A DNA stretch of 12,517 bases from Spongiibacteraceae bacterium (GCA_030618505.1 JAUXDF010000053.1:1-12517); one strand, 5' to 3'; counted from the first letter of the stretch, positions 1 to 7,892 are shown. Numbers and translations: made by a program. The notes: generated by a model from the letters alone, not told the origin.

Positions 1-25
1 AAAATATCCCTTGAGCAGCAATACC

Positions 26-1753
26 CTAAAGCAAAACAGCCAGAGTAAGTAACTCGGCAAATACCAAAACAAGACACAAACCCTGCCAAAATATCAGCGG
101 ATTACGCGCCATCAAAGGCTGAGAAAGCCGGGCATTAAAACGGGGATTGGGGTGGCGAAGATCGTGCAAAAACTCAGAGATATCTTCATAACGATCTTCA
201 GGGGAAATACTCAAAGCCTTGTTAAGCGCTCCGTCCAGCCACACTGGCACAAGCGGGTTGTGCTCAAAGGCAGGAATGTATTTTAGCTTTTCAAAGTGCT
301 TCAAATTTTGACAATCTGCCAACTTGTTTTCAAAGGGCTGCAGGGCAGTCAGCATTTCATAAATAATAACCGCCAGAGAAAATTGATCAACACTGTTGCC
401 CGGACGAGTATGTAAAGTGTACTCGGGCGCCGAATACGTTTCGGTACCCAGAGCAACATCACGCTCAATAGGCACACTGATTTCAGCAATACCCGCCACA
501 TAACAGGAGCCAAAATCGATCAGCTTAACGATGCCATTTTTATCGATAAGGATATTGTCTGGTTTTATATCCTGATGCAGCGTCTCTCGCCTATGCAGCG
601 CTCTTATTGCCTTGGCAATTTGATCAACCAAAAAAAGCACATCTTCGATAGACGCTTTGGGGTTTTCATTGATCCACTGTGCCAGCGTCAGACCATCAAT
701 AAACTCGGTTAGATAATATAAACAGCTGCGCTTTTTTTTCGGTGGCACCACTTTGACAACATGTGCATTTTGAATACGGCTGGCTATCCAGCTTTCCATG
801 ATCAAGCGTTCAATATAAGCCGGGTCGTCTTCAAAATTAACCGAAGGGGTTTTCATCACATAACGATCACCGGTATCAGTATCCGATACCAGATAGAGCT
901 GGCTGCGATTAGTGGCGTCTATCAGGCGCTCAACGCGATAACCATCCAGTATCATACCTTTTTCCAGATCAGGCGGAAAAGGCAGCTCTGTCAGCTTGAT
1001 GTAAAGATCGTCAGCACTTTCCAGCGGCAAAGTATCAACACGCAAAATCTGACAGCTGACATTATCATGGCTTTTATTGGCCAAAGCCTGCTTGATCAAA
1101 CCCTCGCACAGGCACTGATAATTCTCATCCTGCGCATTAGAAATTGCATTTTTTAAATGATTATCAGAAATAAAATCATGCACGCCATCCGTGGTCAGCA
1201 AAAACAGGTCGCCGATTTCAACATCAACACAGCGATAATCAACCTCCAGGCGTACGTCCAACCCCATTGCCCGGGTTAAGTAGGACTGCGTCGCTGAGAT
1301 CGCCGTGGCATGATCATTGGTAAGCTGCTCAAATTCACCCTTGCGAAAACGATAGACGCGACTATCACCAACATGAAAGATATGCGCTGCGTGGGATTTA
1401 AAAACCACCGCACTAAAGGTGCTAACATAACCCTTGCGAGCATCGATAAAACGCTGCCCCTGAGCATACAACCAACGATTCAGCGCCGTTAAGACTTGCT
1501 GGGCAGACTTTTTAACACTCCAGGAATCCGGCGTAGAGAAATAATCAGAAAGAAAATTTTGCACGCAGGTTTCACTAGCTTCCTTGCCAGCCTCTGCAGC
1601 GCTCACACCATCGGCAATAACCGCCACAGCACCTTTACTCATTAACAGCGAGGAATCGGGTATGCGTATACCAATACAGTCTTCGTTCACCGCTTTAATG
1701 CCAGCTTGAGATGCCTGCCCAATAGTAAATTCCAGCTGACCTTCTAAGTGCAT
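26..1753 (-). CDS. Bifunctional PP2C-type phosphatase / Ser-Thr protein kinase, C-terminal membrane anchor
   Basis: Predicted 575-residue fusion that could both phosphorylate and dephosphorylate proteins at the inner membrane. Residues about 5-240 form a PP2C phosphatase domain with its acidic metal-site motifs: NED at 23-25, ADG at 47-49, VGDSR at 128-132, TTDG at 187-190 and DN at 230-231. Residues about 272-533 form a Hanks-type kinase: VMK (K301), HQDIKPDN (D395, N400), DFG (413-415) and GTETYSAPE (436-444). The glycine-rich loop is degenerate and HRD reads HQD. Residues about 553-575 are one hydrophobic helix ending the protein. The frame opens at a TTG at 1822, but those 23 residues are not domain-like and have no ribosome site; the ATG at 1753 is preferred, with only a weak distant AAGG. 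The gene follows a nitrate transporter, as a similar kinase does in the Pseudomonas nitrate locus. The physiological substrate is unknown. Confidence 0.88.
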   Translation of the reverse strand: MHLEGQLEFTIGQASQAGIKAVNEDCIGIRIPDSSLLMSKGAVAVIADGVSAAEAGKEASETCVQNFLSDYFSTPDSWSVKKSAQQVLTALNRWLYAQGQRFIDARKGYVSTFSAVVFKSHAAHIFHVGDSRVYRFRKGEFEQLTNDHATAISATQSYLTRAMGLDVRLEVDYRCVDVEIGDLFLLTTDGVHDFISDNHLKNAISNAQDENYQCLCEGLIKQALANKSHDNVSCQILRVDTLPLESADDLYIKLTELPFPPDLEKGMILDGYRVERLIDATNRSQLYLVSDTDTGDRYVMKTPSVNFEDDPAYIERLIMESWIASRIQNAHVVKVVPPKKKRSCLYYLTEFIDGLTLAQWINENPKASIEDVLFLVDQIAKAIRALHRRETLHQDIKPDNILIDKNGIVKLIDFGSCYVAGIAEISVPIERDVALGTETYSAPEYTLHTRPGNSVDQFSLAVIIYEMLTALQPFENKLADCQNLKHFEKLKYIPAFEHNPLVPVWLDGALNKALSISPEDRYEDISEFLHDLRHPNPRFNARLSQPLMARNPLIFWQGLCLVLVFAELLTLAVLL

Positions 1754-1833
1754 AACAGTGTGCTTGCCTTTTGTACTAATTTTTATATTCCCCTTTTTAC
1801 AGTGAACTGATGCGAGACGCAAGGAGGCAGTTT

Positions 1834-1868
1834 AAGAAAAAAGGCCACTCAACAATGAGCAGCCTTTT
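1834..1868 (-). terminator. Intrinsic terminator after the nitrate transporter gene
   Basis: Read leftward, AAAAGGC pairs with GCCTTTT, a 2-nt internal mismatch follows, then CTCA pairs with TGAG around a 4-base loop, and a run of T follows. It lies 23 bp past the transporter stop and upstream of the kinase ATG. Kinase expression therefore needs read-through or its own promoter. Confidence 0.72.
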
Positions 1869-1890
1869 AGATTAAATACAGACTATCGCC

Positions 1891-3369
1891 TTAACCCACA
1901 TCGATCAATTCCACTGAGCCATCCGGTAAAATCTCAGCGATTTTCCCCTTCGGCTCCTCCAAAAAGAGCTGCAATAAAACCAAAACCACAAAACAGGATG
2001 CCGCAATGACGATAAAGAAAGTATGCGCATCGGCAAGCGAGTTAATCAACAAGAAACTGGCTGCACCGACATTACCATAAGCGCCAGTCATGCCGGCAAT
2101 CTGGCCAGTCAATCGGCGCTTGATGGTAGGCACCACACCAAAGGTGGCACCCGCTCCCGCCTGCACAAAGAAAGAACAAAAAACAACCACAGCGGTTATC
2201 GTCCAAAAATCCCAGTCCGGTGTAATCAAACTCATCCCCAAATAACCAATACCGGAACCCAGCACCGTTAACAGCAGGGTTTTCTTGCGGCCAATCTTAT
2301 CACTGAGATAACCGCCACCGGGGCGCGCAATCAGGTTCATGGCCATAAAAAATCCTGCCAACAAAGCTGCCTTGGCGGGATCGTAACCAAACACCGTAGT
2401 GAGATACAGCGGCAACATCGATACCACTGCCACCTCCGAACCAAAGGTCACCATATAAGCCAAATCCAGCATCGCCACCTGCTTAAACTTGTAACGGTGT
2501 AGCTCAGGCACTTGTGTAGCCAGATTTTCCTTGCTTACCCTGAAAATATTAAACACCTGCCAGACAAACCACAGCCCCAGGCCCAACCAAATACCGTAAG
2601 TCACATTTTGTGATAGCAACGCCACGCCGGCCGGTGACAATCGCCAGTTGATAATCGCCATCGCCAGAAAAATCGGTACGCACATCAGCACGTAGAGAAC
2701 AAAATCACCTTTACTGGTCACCTCCATTGGCCCCAGTTTTTTAGGTGAAAAGTAAGTTGAGCCCTTGGGTGTATTGCGCACCAGGGCATAAAAAACAAAA
2801 GAGTATAATATCGCCACCACTCCCGAGACCGCAACCGCACCACGCCAGCCATCACTCATCCAGTAAGCAAAGAATCCCGCCAGCGCTGGCAAAGTGAAAT
2901 TCGCAATGGCCGCACCAAAGTTACCCCAACCGCCATAAATACCCTGGGCAGTACCCGCCTGTCGAGCAGGAAACCATTCTGTTACCAGACGAATGCCAAT
3001 CACAAAACCGGCGCCGGTAAAGCCGAGCAGAAAGCGTGCAGCAGCCAGCTGCGAATAGCTTTGGGCGGCGGCAAATAACAGACAGAACACACCCGATATA
3101 GCGAGCAATAAAGAGAACATCAAGCGCGGACCAAACTTGTCCACCAAAGCTCCCACCATGGTTCGCGCCGGTATCGTCAGCGCCACATTCAAAAACAGCA
3201 GCGCTTTTGCCTCCGCATCGGAAAGCCCGAAGGTCTCCTTTATATAGGGCATCAAAGATGCGTGACAAAACCACATAAAGAAGGTGATAAAAAAAGCAAT
3301 CCAGGAGAGGTGCAAAACACGCACCTTCCCTTCATTAAAATTGAAGGGCTGAAACTGAGCGGCGGACAT
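1891..3369 (-). CDS. narK: NarK/NasA-family nitrate/nitrite transporter (MFS)
   Basis: Polytopic inner-membrane protein of 492 residues, predicted to import nitrate and/or nitrite for assimilation. It is almost wholly hydrophobic, as expected for 12 helices. Both nitrate-signature segments of the NarK/NasA group are visible: GIYGGWGNFG (143-152) and GMTGAYGNVG (426-435). Two arginines, R69 (IPARTMVG) and R349 (IARPGGGYLSD), occupy the positions expected for the substrate-binding arginines of NarK. Each is followed by an MFS loop motif (DKFGPR, DKIGRKK). The ATG has a good AGAGG ribosome site 7 nt upstream. It is divergent from nirB and precedes the phosphatase/kinase, which favours an assimilatory role. 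It could equally be named nasA as in Pseudomonas; nitrate versus nitrite preference cannot be read from sequence. Confidence 0.93.
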   Translation of the reverse strand: MSAAQFQPFNFNEGKVRVLHLSWIAFFITFFMWFCHASLMPYIKETFGLSDAEAKALLFLNVALTIPARTMVGALVDKFGPRLMFSLLLAISGVFCLLFAAAQSYSQLAAARFLLGFTGAGFVIGIRLVTEWFPARQAGTAQGIYGGWGNFGAAIANFTLPALAGFFAYWMSDGWRGAVAVSGVVAILYSFVFYALVRNTPKGSTYFSPKKLGPMEVTSKGDFVLYVLMCVPIFLAMAIINWRLSPAGVALLSQNVTYGIWLGLGLWFVWQVFNIFRVSKENLATQVPELHRYKFKQVAMLDLAYMVTFGSEVAVVSMLPLYLTTVFGYDPAKAALLAGFFMAMNLIARPGGGYLSDKIGRKKTLLLTVLGSGIGYLGMSLITPDWDFWTITAVVVFCSFFVQAGAGATFGVVPTIKRRLTGQIAGMTGAYGNVGAASFLLINSLADAHTFFIVIAASCFVVLVLLQLFLEEPKGKIAEILPDGSVELIDVG

Positions 3370-3432
3370 ACATTAACCTCTTAGATAAACATCAAACAAC
3401 GATCGAGCACTTAAATTTCAATAAAGCGCTTA

Positions 3433-3448
3433 TGCAAAACCAAAGCCA
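3433..3448 (-). promoter_or_regulatory. Candidate sigma-54 promoter for narK
   Basis: Read leftward the sequence is TGGCTTTGGTTTTGCA. It keeps TGGC at -24 and TTGCA at -12 with standard sigma-54 spacing; the CACG half of the -24 box is degenerate. The predicted start near 3422 would give a leader of about 53 nt to the narK ATG. It is weaker than the nirB site and is supported mainly by position. Confidence 0.5.
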
Positions 3449-3613
3449 ATACCACAAAACAGTGTAGCCGGCCAAAAAAATTTCGGCGGCATTGGACTGC
3501 ATCAATGATTAAAAACAACGGCATAAGGGGCTATCGACCACCCAGAAACCTAAAGGAGGCGCCACTCTCTAGCAAAAACCCCAAGGTATAAAGAGAAACA
3601 AGGGCACTACAAA

Positions 3614-3631
3614 GACGCACCATCCTTGATC
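3614..3631. promoter_or_regulatory. Degenerate second NtrC-like half-site
   Basis: GACGCACCAT repeats the left part of the palindromic site at 3667 exactly 50 bp away, close to five helical turns. The right half reads GATC instead of GTGC, so at most a low-affinity cooperative site is suggested. Confidence 0.35.
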
Positions 3632-3666
3632 ACTCCCACTCAAAACTGTGCTTACCCAGCAGAGAC

Positions 3667-3681
3667 GCACCATTACAGTGC
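3667..3681. promoter_or_regulatory. NtrC-type enhancer binding site
   Basis: GCACCATTACAGTGC fits the GCAC-N7-GTGC arrangement of enterobacterial NtrC sites, for example those upstream of glnA. It lies about 145 bp upstream of the predicted nirB start and about 250 bp from the predicted narK start, within normal range for a sigma-54 activator. Assignment to NtrC rather than another activator is inferred. Confidence 0.6.
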
Positions 3682-3753
3682 GCCACTCTAATTTCAATGC
3701 TCTTTTTAAGACCCAGACCCCGTCAAAAACACATCAGAAAATAATAATTTTTC

Positions 3754-3781
3754 ATTATAAAACAAGGAGGTAGAAATTCAA
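3754..3781 (-). promoter_or_regulatory. Weak candidate sigma-70 promoter facing narK
   Basis: Read leftward, TTGAAT and a perfect TATAAT are separated by 16 bp. It could give basal narK transcription with a long leader. The region is AT-rich, so chance occurrence is likely enough to keep confidence low. Confidence 0.25.
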
Positions 3782-3791
3782 CAAAGCGGCA

Positions 3792-3807
3792 TGGCACATC
3801 ATTTGCT
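3792..3807 (+). promoter_or_regulatory. Sigma-54 promoter for nirBD
   Basis: TGGCACATCATTTGCT matches the sigma-54 consensus TGGCACG-N4-TTGCW at every position but one, with exact spacing. The predicted start is near 3818, giving a leader of about 80 nt to the nirB ATG. An NtrC-like palindrome lies upstream, so activation under nitrogen limitation is the natural reading. Confidence 0.8.
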
Positions 3808-3900
3808 ATGAGCTATGCATAGATAGACTACCCACAGATAAACCTTGATAGCCCGGTTAGTGGAATTTTTCTCAAATACAGACAATGAAGTAGGCTGATT

Positions 3901-6435
3901 ATGAGTAAGACACGAGTGATTCTTGTTGGTAACGGTCCAGTTGGCCACAAGTTCCTGGAAAGCATTATAGAGAGCGGCAAGTCAAGCGAGTATGAGATGA
4001 CCGTCTTTGGCGAGGAGCCCCGCGCTGCCTATGATCGTGTTCAATTAACCAAATGGTTTGAAACCCGTGATGCCAAAGATCTGAATATGGTTGATGAAGG
4101 TTTTTACGAAAGCAACAGCATCACCTCCTATCTGAGCGACAAGATCTGCAAAATTGATCGCATGAGAAAAATCGTTATTTCAGCAAGCGGTCTTGAAGTC
4201 CCCTACGACAAACTCATTCTGGCAACCGGCTCTTTTCCTTTTGTGCCTCCCGTGCCTGGGCATGACAGGGACAACTGCTTTGTCTATCGCACCATTGAAG
4301 ACCTAGAAGCAATTACCGCTGCCGCTGAAAAAAGCACAATTGGGGCGGTGGTCGGCGGCGGTCTGCTGGGACTGGAAGCGGCAAAAGCACTGATGGATTT
4401 AGGCTTAAAAACCCACGTAGTCGAATTTGCGCCCCGACTGATGGCGGTACAGGTCGATGAGGGTGGCGGTGAAATTCTGCGAGCCAAAATCGAAGAACTT
4501 GGTGTTGGCGTACATACCGAAAAAAACACCCGCAATATAGGTGATGGTGATACTTGTTTTCACAAAATGAGTTTTGCCGATGGCTCTGAACTCGAAACCG
4601 ATATTCTTGTTTTCTCGGCGGGTATTCGCCCACAGGATGCCCTGGCTCGCGAATGCGGCATTGGCATCGGCGCACGTGGAGGCATCTCAATTAATAACCA
4701 CTGCCTGACCTCCGATGAAGATGTTTATGCCATTGGCGAATGCGCCCTGTGGAGTAATCGTATCTACGGTCTGATTGCACCAGGTAATGAGATGGCACGT
4801 GTTGCCGCCGAACACATCACTGGCAAGGGCGAACTGGAATTTGACGGCTACGACATGAGCACCAAACTCAAACTAATGGGCGTGGATGTTGCCAGCATTG
4901 GTGATGCCCATGGCAACACCCCCGATAGCAAGGCTTACACCTTTATTGACGAGCCTAACGAGATTTACAAAAAGATTGTTGTTTCCGGTGATGGCAAACA
5001 ACTGCTAGGTAGTGTCTTAATTGGCGATGCCGACGATTACAGCAACCTGTTACAAATTACCCTTAACAATATCGAGTTACCCGAACACCCCGATAGTTTG
5101 ATTTTACCCGGTTACGCCGGTGGCGGCTCAGCACTGGGGGTTGATGCACTGCCAGAAACTGCGATGATTTGTTCTTGCAACAATGTCACCAAAGGAGATC
5201 TCGTCTGTGCGGTACAGGACGGTGCACAAACTGTCGCAGAGCTAAAATCCTGCACCAAGGCCGCCACTACCTGCGGAGGCTGTACTGCACTGGTCGGCCA
5301 AGTATTAAATGCTGAACTGGAAAAACTCGGTGTTGAAGTCAACACCGACATCTGTGAACACTTCCCCTACACTCGTCAGGATATTTACAACCTGGTACGT
5401 GTTGGCCAAATTAAATCCTTTGAAGAACTGCTGGAAAAACACGGCACAGGCCAGGGCTGCGAAATTTGCAAACCCCTCGCCGGCTCCGTACTCGCCTCAT
5501 GCTGGAATGACTACATCCTTGAGGATCAACACACACAGCTACAAGACACCAATGATCGCTTTTTAGCAAATATGCAAAAAGACGGCAGCTACTCCATCGT
5601 ACCCCGCATGCCGGGTGGCGAAGTTACTGCTGATGGCTTGATCGCCGTTGGTCAGGTCGCGAAAAAATATAATCTTTACACCAAAATTACCGGCGGCCAA
5701 CGGGTTGATCTATTTGGCGCACAACAGCATCAACTACCGCAAATCTGGCAGGAACTGATCGCCGCCGGTTTTGAATCAGGCCACGCTTATGGCAAATCCT
5801 TGCGTACCGTAAAATCCTGCGTGGGTAGTAGCTGGTGTCGCTATGGCGTTCAAGACAGCATCGGCAAGGCGATCGATATTGAAAACCGCTATAAGGGTTT
5901 ACGCTCACCTCACAAGCTCAAAATGGCCGTCTCTGGCTGTACCCGCGAATGTGCTGAAGCACAAAGCAAAGACGTCGGCATTATCGCCACCGAACATGGC
6001 TGGAATATGTATGTTTGTGGTAACGGCGGTATGAAACCCCGCCATGCAGATTTGTTTGCCTCTGACCTGGATGATGAAACCTTACAAAAATATATCGACC
6101 GCTTTTTTATGTTTTACATTCGTAGCGCCGATCGCCTGCAGCGCACAGCAACCTGGATGGACAATCTCGAGGGTGGGCTGAAATACCTTCAGGATGTCAT
6201 CATTAACGATTCACTCGGCATCTGCGAAGATCTTGAAGCTCAGATGCAGCAGGTGATAGACAGCTATCAGTGCGAATGGAAAACAACCGTCGAAGACCCT
6301 GAAAAAACCAAACGCTTTCGCACCTTTGTTAATAGCGAGCAAGGGGATAACAATGTGGTCTTTGTTGCCGAACGTGAACAAATTCGCCCCGCCACTGAAA
6401 ATGAAAAATCCGAGCTAATCGCAAAATCAGCGTAA
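3901..6435 (+). CDS. nirB: NADH-dependent assimilatory nitrite reductase, large subunit
   Basis: Cytoplasmic catalytic subunit that reduces nitrite to ammonium with NADH, passing electrons through FAD and iron-sulfur centres to siroheme. The 844 residues match the usual length. An FAD/NADH oxidoreductase domain occupies about 1-400 (GNGPVG near the N-terminus, ATGS at 108-111, VVGGGLLGLEA at 150-160, AIGE at 277-280). A BFD-like [2Fe-2S] domain follows with C424, C426, C458 and C461, and a further C520/C523 pair lies downstream. The ferredoxin-like half-domain and siroheme/[4Fe-4S] domain carry C640, C646, C680 and C684 in the C-x5-C ... C-x3-C arrangement. All key cysteines are present, so an active enzyme is expected. 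nirD follows after 34 bp, and a sigma-54 promoter precedes it. Its pairing with a transporter supports assimilation rather than respiratory detoxification. Confidence 0.97.
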   Translation: MSKTRVILVGNGPVGHKFLESIIESGKSSEYEMTVFGEEPRAAYDRVQLTKWFETRDAKDLNMVDEGFYESNSITSYLSDKICKIDRMRKIVISASGLEVPYDKLILATGSFPFVPPVPGHDRDNCFVYRTIEDLEAITAAAEKSTIGAVVGGGLLGLEAAKALMDLGLKTHVVEFAPRLMAVQVDEGGGEILRAKIEELGVGVHTEKNTRNIGDGDTCFHKMSFADGSELETDILVFSAGIRPQDALARECGIGIGARGGISINNHCLTSDEDVYAIGECALWSNRIYGLIAPGNEMARVAAEHITGKGELEFDGYDMSTKLKLMGVDVASIGDAHGNTPDSKAYTFIDEPNEIYKKIVVSGDGKQLLGSVLIGDADDYSNLLQITLNNIELPEHPDSLILPGYAGGGSALGVDALPETAMICSCNNVTKGDLVCAVQDGAQTVAELKSCTKAATTCGGCTALVGQVLNAELEKLGVEVNTDICEHFPYTRQDIYNLVRVGQIKSFEELLEKHGTGQGCEICKPLAGSVLASCWNDYILEDQHTQLQDTNDRFLANMQKDGSYSIVPRMPGGEVTADGLIAVGQVAKKYNLYTKITGGQRVDLFGAQQHQLPQIWQELIAAGFESGHAYGKSLRTVKSCVGSSWCRYGVQDSIGKAIDIENRYKGLRSPHKLKMAVSGCTRECAEAQSKDVGIIATEHGWNMYVCGNGGMKPRHADLFASDLDDETLQKYIDRFFMFYIRSADRLQRTATWMDNLEGGLKYLQDVIINDSLGICEDLEAQMQQVIDSYQCEWKTTVEDPEKTKRFRTFVNSEQGDNNVVFVAEREQIRPATENEKSELIAKSA

Positions 6436-6469
6436 TAATTCAAATAGCAAACTATAGAGGTAAGATAGA

Positions 6470-6805
6470 ATGAGCTGGGAAACGATTTGCAAACTGGATG
6501 ATATCGCCCCCAATACCGGAGCTGCCGCACTGGTAAATGGCGTACAAATCGCCATTTTTCGTGCCGGCGAGCAACTGTATGCGATCAGCAATCATTGTCC
6601 TTTTTCAGGAGCCAATGTGTTGGCACGTGGCATACTTGCGGATATAAACGGTGATATTTGTGTAGCCTCCCCTCTTTACAAGCAGCACTTTTCCCTATTG
6701 ACCGGGCAATGCCATGAGGATGAGTCCGTCAAAGTCGACTGCTATGAAGTCCGCCTGAAAGGAAAAGAAATAGAGCTGCAAACAAGCGAGTTAAAGGCTG
6801 CCTAG
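6470..6805 (+). CDS. nirD: NADH-dependent nitrite reductase, small subunit
   Basis: Small subunit of the NirBD complex, 111 residues, with a Rieske-like fold. The segment PFSGANVLARG (44-54) followed by ASPLYKQHFSL (66-76) is characteristic of NirD. As in other NirD proteins, the Cys-His pairs that hold a Rieske [2Fe-2S] cluster are not complete, so a structural rather than redox role is expected. An AGAGG ribosome site lies about 10 nt before the ATG, and the gene follows nirB by 34 bp with no terminator between, so they are co-transcribed. A convergent PilZ gene follows after 93 bp; no strong terminator is visible between them. Confidence 0.94.
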   Translation: MSWETICKLDDIAPNTGAAALVNGVQIAIFRAGEQLYAISNHCPFSGANVLARGILADINGDICVASPLYKQHFSLLTGQCHEDESVKVDCYEVRLKGKEIELQTSELKAA

Positions 6806-6898
6806 GAGTCTACCTCATTCTCCCTGAGTCTCTCGCTTGATGATTTCCCGTTATCGGCAGACGACGACTTTGGAAGAATGGAAACGGACTGGAAGGCG

Positions 6899-7186
6899 TC
6901 ATGGAATGACAAATTCCAGTCCAATTCCCTCTGCATCAGCCCGCACAATTTTCGCCTCAATTAATGGCGCTTCAATCGGCAAATCCTGTACCTGCACCTG
7001 CACTCGCTCACCAATTTCTGGGAGCTGCTGACCATCGGCATTAATATAAACACCGCCGTCGGAAAGATCTCCGGTATGCACTATCAGCTCACCACAGGAG
7101 GGATGGATTAATTTAATGCGGGTACGCAGGTTAGTCCGAATATGACGGCGCATATTGGCGCCGCTATCATTATTATTTTCAGTCAC
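6899..7186 (-). CDS. Single-domain PilZ protein, probable cyclic-di-GMP binder
   Basis: Small protein of up to 95 residues made almost entirely of a PilZ domain. Both c-di-GMP contacts are visible: an arginine-rich N-terminus RRHIRTNLR (R13, R14, R17, R21, giving RxxxR spacing) and DLSDGG (40-45), matching [D/N]xSxxG. Such proteins usually act as c-di-GMP-responsive adaptors; the partner here is unknown. The frame opens with GTG at 7186; an ATG at 7153 would give an 84-residue protein starting just before the arginine motif. Neither has a clear ribosome site, so the start is uncertain. It is convergent with nirD and divergent from ppa. Confidence 0.85.
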   Translation of the reverse strand: MTENNNDSGANMRRHIRTNLRTRIKLIHPSCGELIVHTGDLSDGGVYINADGQQLPEIGERVQVQVQDLPIEAPLIEAKIVRADAEGIGLEFVIP

Positions 7187-7192
7187 TGATAT

Positions 7193-7225
7193 TTGCAGTC
7201 ACTCGACCGCAATCCCCTCTATAAT
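7193..7225 (+). promoter_or_regulatory. Candidate sigma-70 promoter for ppa
   Basis: A perfect TATAAT lies at 7220-7225, about 70 bp before the pyrophosphatase start. The -35 side is poor: TTGCAG at 7193-7198 is 21 bp away, longer than ideal. The location in a PilZ/ppa divergent gap supports it. Confidence 0.4.
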
Positions 7226-7295
7226 TAAAAAACTAACCGGTCAAAAATATTATCAGTGCAGAGCCTACCACAAGCGTGGCAGAAGGAAAAATCTC

Positions 7296-7832
7296 ATGAG
7301 TTTCAACAGTATTCCAGCAGGCAAATCCCTTCCCGAAGATATATTTGTGGTTATCGAAATCCCCGCCAACCACAACCCGATCAAATATGAGATAGAAAAG
7401 GATTACGACGCACTGTTTGTCGACCGCTTTATGGCTACCCCCATGTTCTACCCTGCCAACTACGGCTACATTCCTCAGACCCTGTCAGATGATGGCGATG
7501 CACTGGATGTATTGGTGGTCACCCCCTACCCGGTTGCACCAGGCTCAATCATTCGCGCTCGCCCGGTCGGCATACTCAATATGAGCGATGAAGCGGGGCA
7601 GGATGCAAAATTACTGGCCGTGCCCCACGACAAACTGACCACCCTTTACAAAGAAGTTAATGAAATCAGTGATCTTCCCGAGTTGCTCATAAAACAGATA
7701 GAGCACTTCTTCGAGAATTACAAAGATTTGGAAAGTGGTAAATGGGTCAAAATAGAGGCTTGGGCAGACAGCTCTGCAGCTCGGGAGGAAGTCATCAAAG
7801 CGGCACAGGCCTATCAACAAGCAGAAAACTAA
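7296..7832 (+). CDS. ppa: Inorganic pyrophosphatase (family I, soluble)
   Basis: Cytoplasmic enzyme hydrolysing pyrophosphate to phosphate, pulling biosynthetic reactions forward. The 178 residues match the approximately 176 of bacterial family I enzymes. Metal and substrate residues are in place: E21, K30, R44, Y56, D66, D68, D71, D98, D103, K105, Y142 and K143. The signature reads DGDALDV (66-72), with Ala where most have Pro. The frame stays open upstream to 7155, but the ATG at 7296 matches the family N-terminus (MSFNSIPAGK) and has AGAAGGA about 8 nt upstream. The gene appears monocistronic, ending in a strong terminator. Confidence 0.96.
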   Translation: MSFNSIPAGKSLPEDIFVVIEIPANHNPIKYEIEKDYDALFVDRFMATPMFYPANYGYIPQTLSDDGDALDVLVVTPYPVAPGSIIRARPVGILNMSDEAGQDAKLLAVPHDKLTTLYKEVNEISDLPELLIKQIEHFFENYKDLESGKWVKIEAWADSSAAREEVIKAAQAYQQAEN

Positions 7833-7846
7833 GGCATTTCGGATAT

Positions 7847-7892
7847 GCCAGACCCTTGGATAGATACATACAAGGGTCTGGCAAGTTTATTT
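7847..7892 (+). terminator. Strong intrinsic terminator shared by convergent genes
   Basis: GCCAGACCCTTG (7847-7858) and CAAGGGTCTGGC (7871-7882) form a perfect 12-bp stem around a 12-nt loop, followed by AAGTTTATTT. It lies 14 bp past the ppa stop. The convergent gene ends at 7887, so the hairpin can also end its transcript, although the T-run favours rightward termination. Confidence 0.8.

Larger units (their letters stand above)
3370..3900. promoter_or_regulatory. Divergent narK-nirB control region
   Basis: This gene-free 531 bp separates the transporter from nirBD. It holds a sigma-54 motif facing each gene (separate entries), an NtrC-like palindrome, and two pairs of 10-bp direct repeats: GACGCACCAT at 3614-3623 and 3664-3673, and GCGCCACTCT at 3559-3568 and 3680-3689. 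No convincing short gene was found. The predicted nirB leader of about 80 nt ends with a modest AGTAGG ribosome site before the ATG at 3901. Confidence 0.75.

Noticed and set aside
1754..1822. Extended N-terminus of the phosphatase/kinase from the TTG at 1822.
   Set aside because: No ribosome site, non-domain-like residues, and the stretch probably carries the gene's own promoter.
3467..3490. GCCG...CGGC with an A/T-rich centre as an antiterminator or attenuator in the narK leader.
   Set aside because: It lies upstream of the predicted narK start and has no terminator-like T-run after the stem.
3539..3550. ACCCAGAAACC, resembling the end of the MITE-like elements, as a third copy.
   Set aside because: No matching opposite end or flanking duplication is present nearby, and the similarity is short.
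3764..3811. A strong AAGGAGG followed by a six-codon ORF starting at 3791, as a leader peptide of nirB.
   Set aside because: The spacing is about 20 nt, the ORF overlaps the sigma-54 promoter, and the site lies upstream of the predicted transcript start.
6613..6640. TGGCACG followed by TTGC inside nirD as a sigma-54 promoter.
   Set aside because: The spacing is 8 bp instead of 4, and it lies inside a coding region.
6837..7031. Short rightward ORF after nirD.
   Set aside because: It mostly overlaps the PilZ gene on the other strand, has no ribosome site and no recognisable composition.
7155..7295. Upstream extension of the pyrophosphatase reading frame.
   Set aside because: It overlaps the PilZ gene and promoter region and adds residues absent from the family; the ATG at 7296 has a proper ribosome site.
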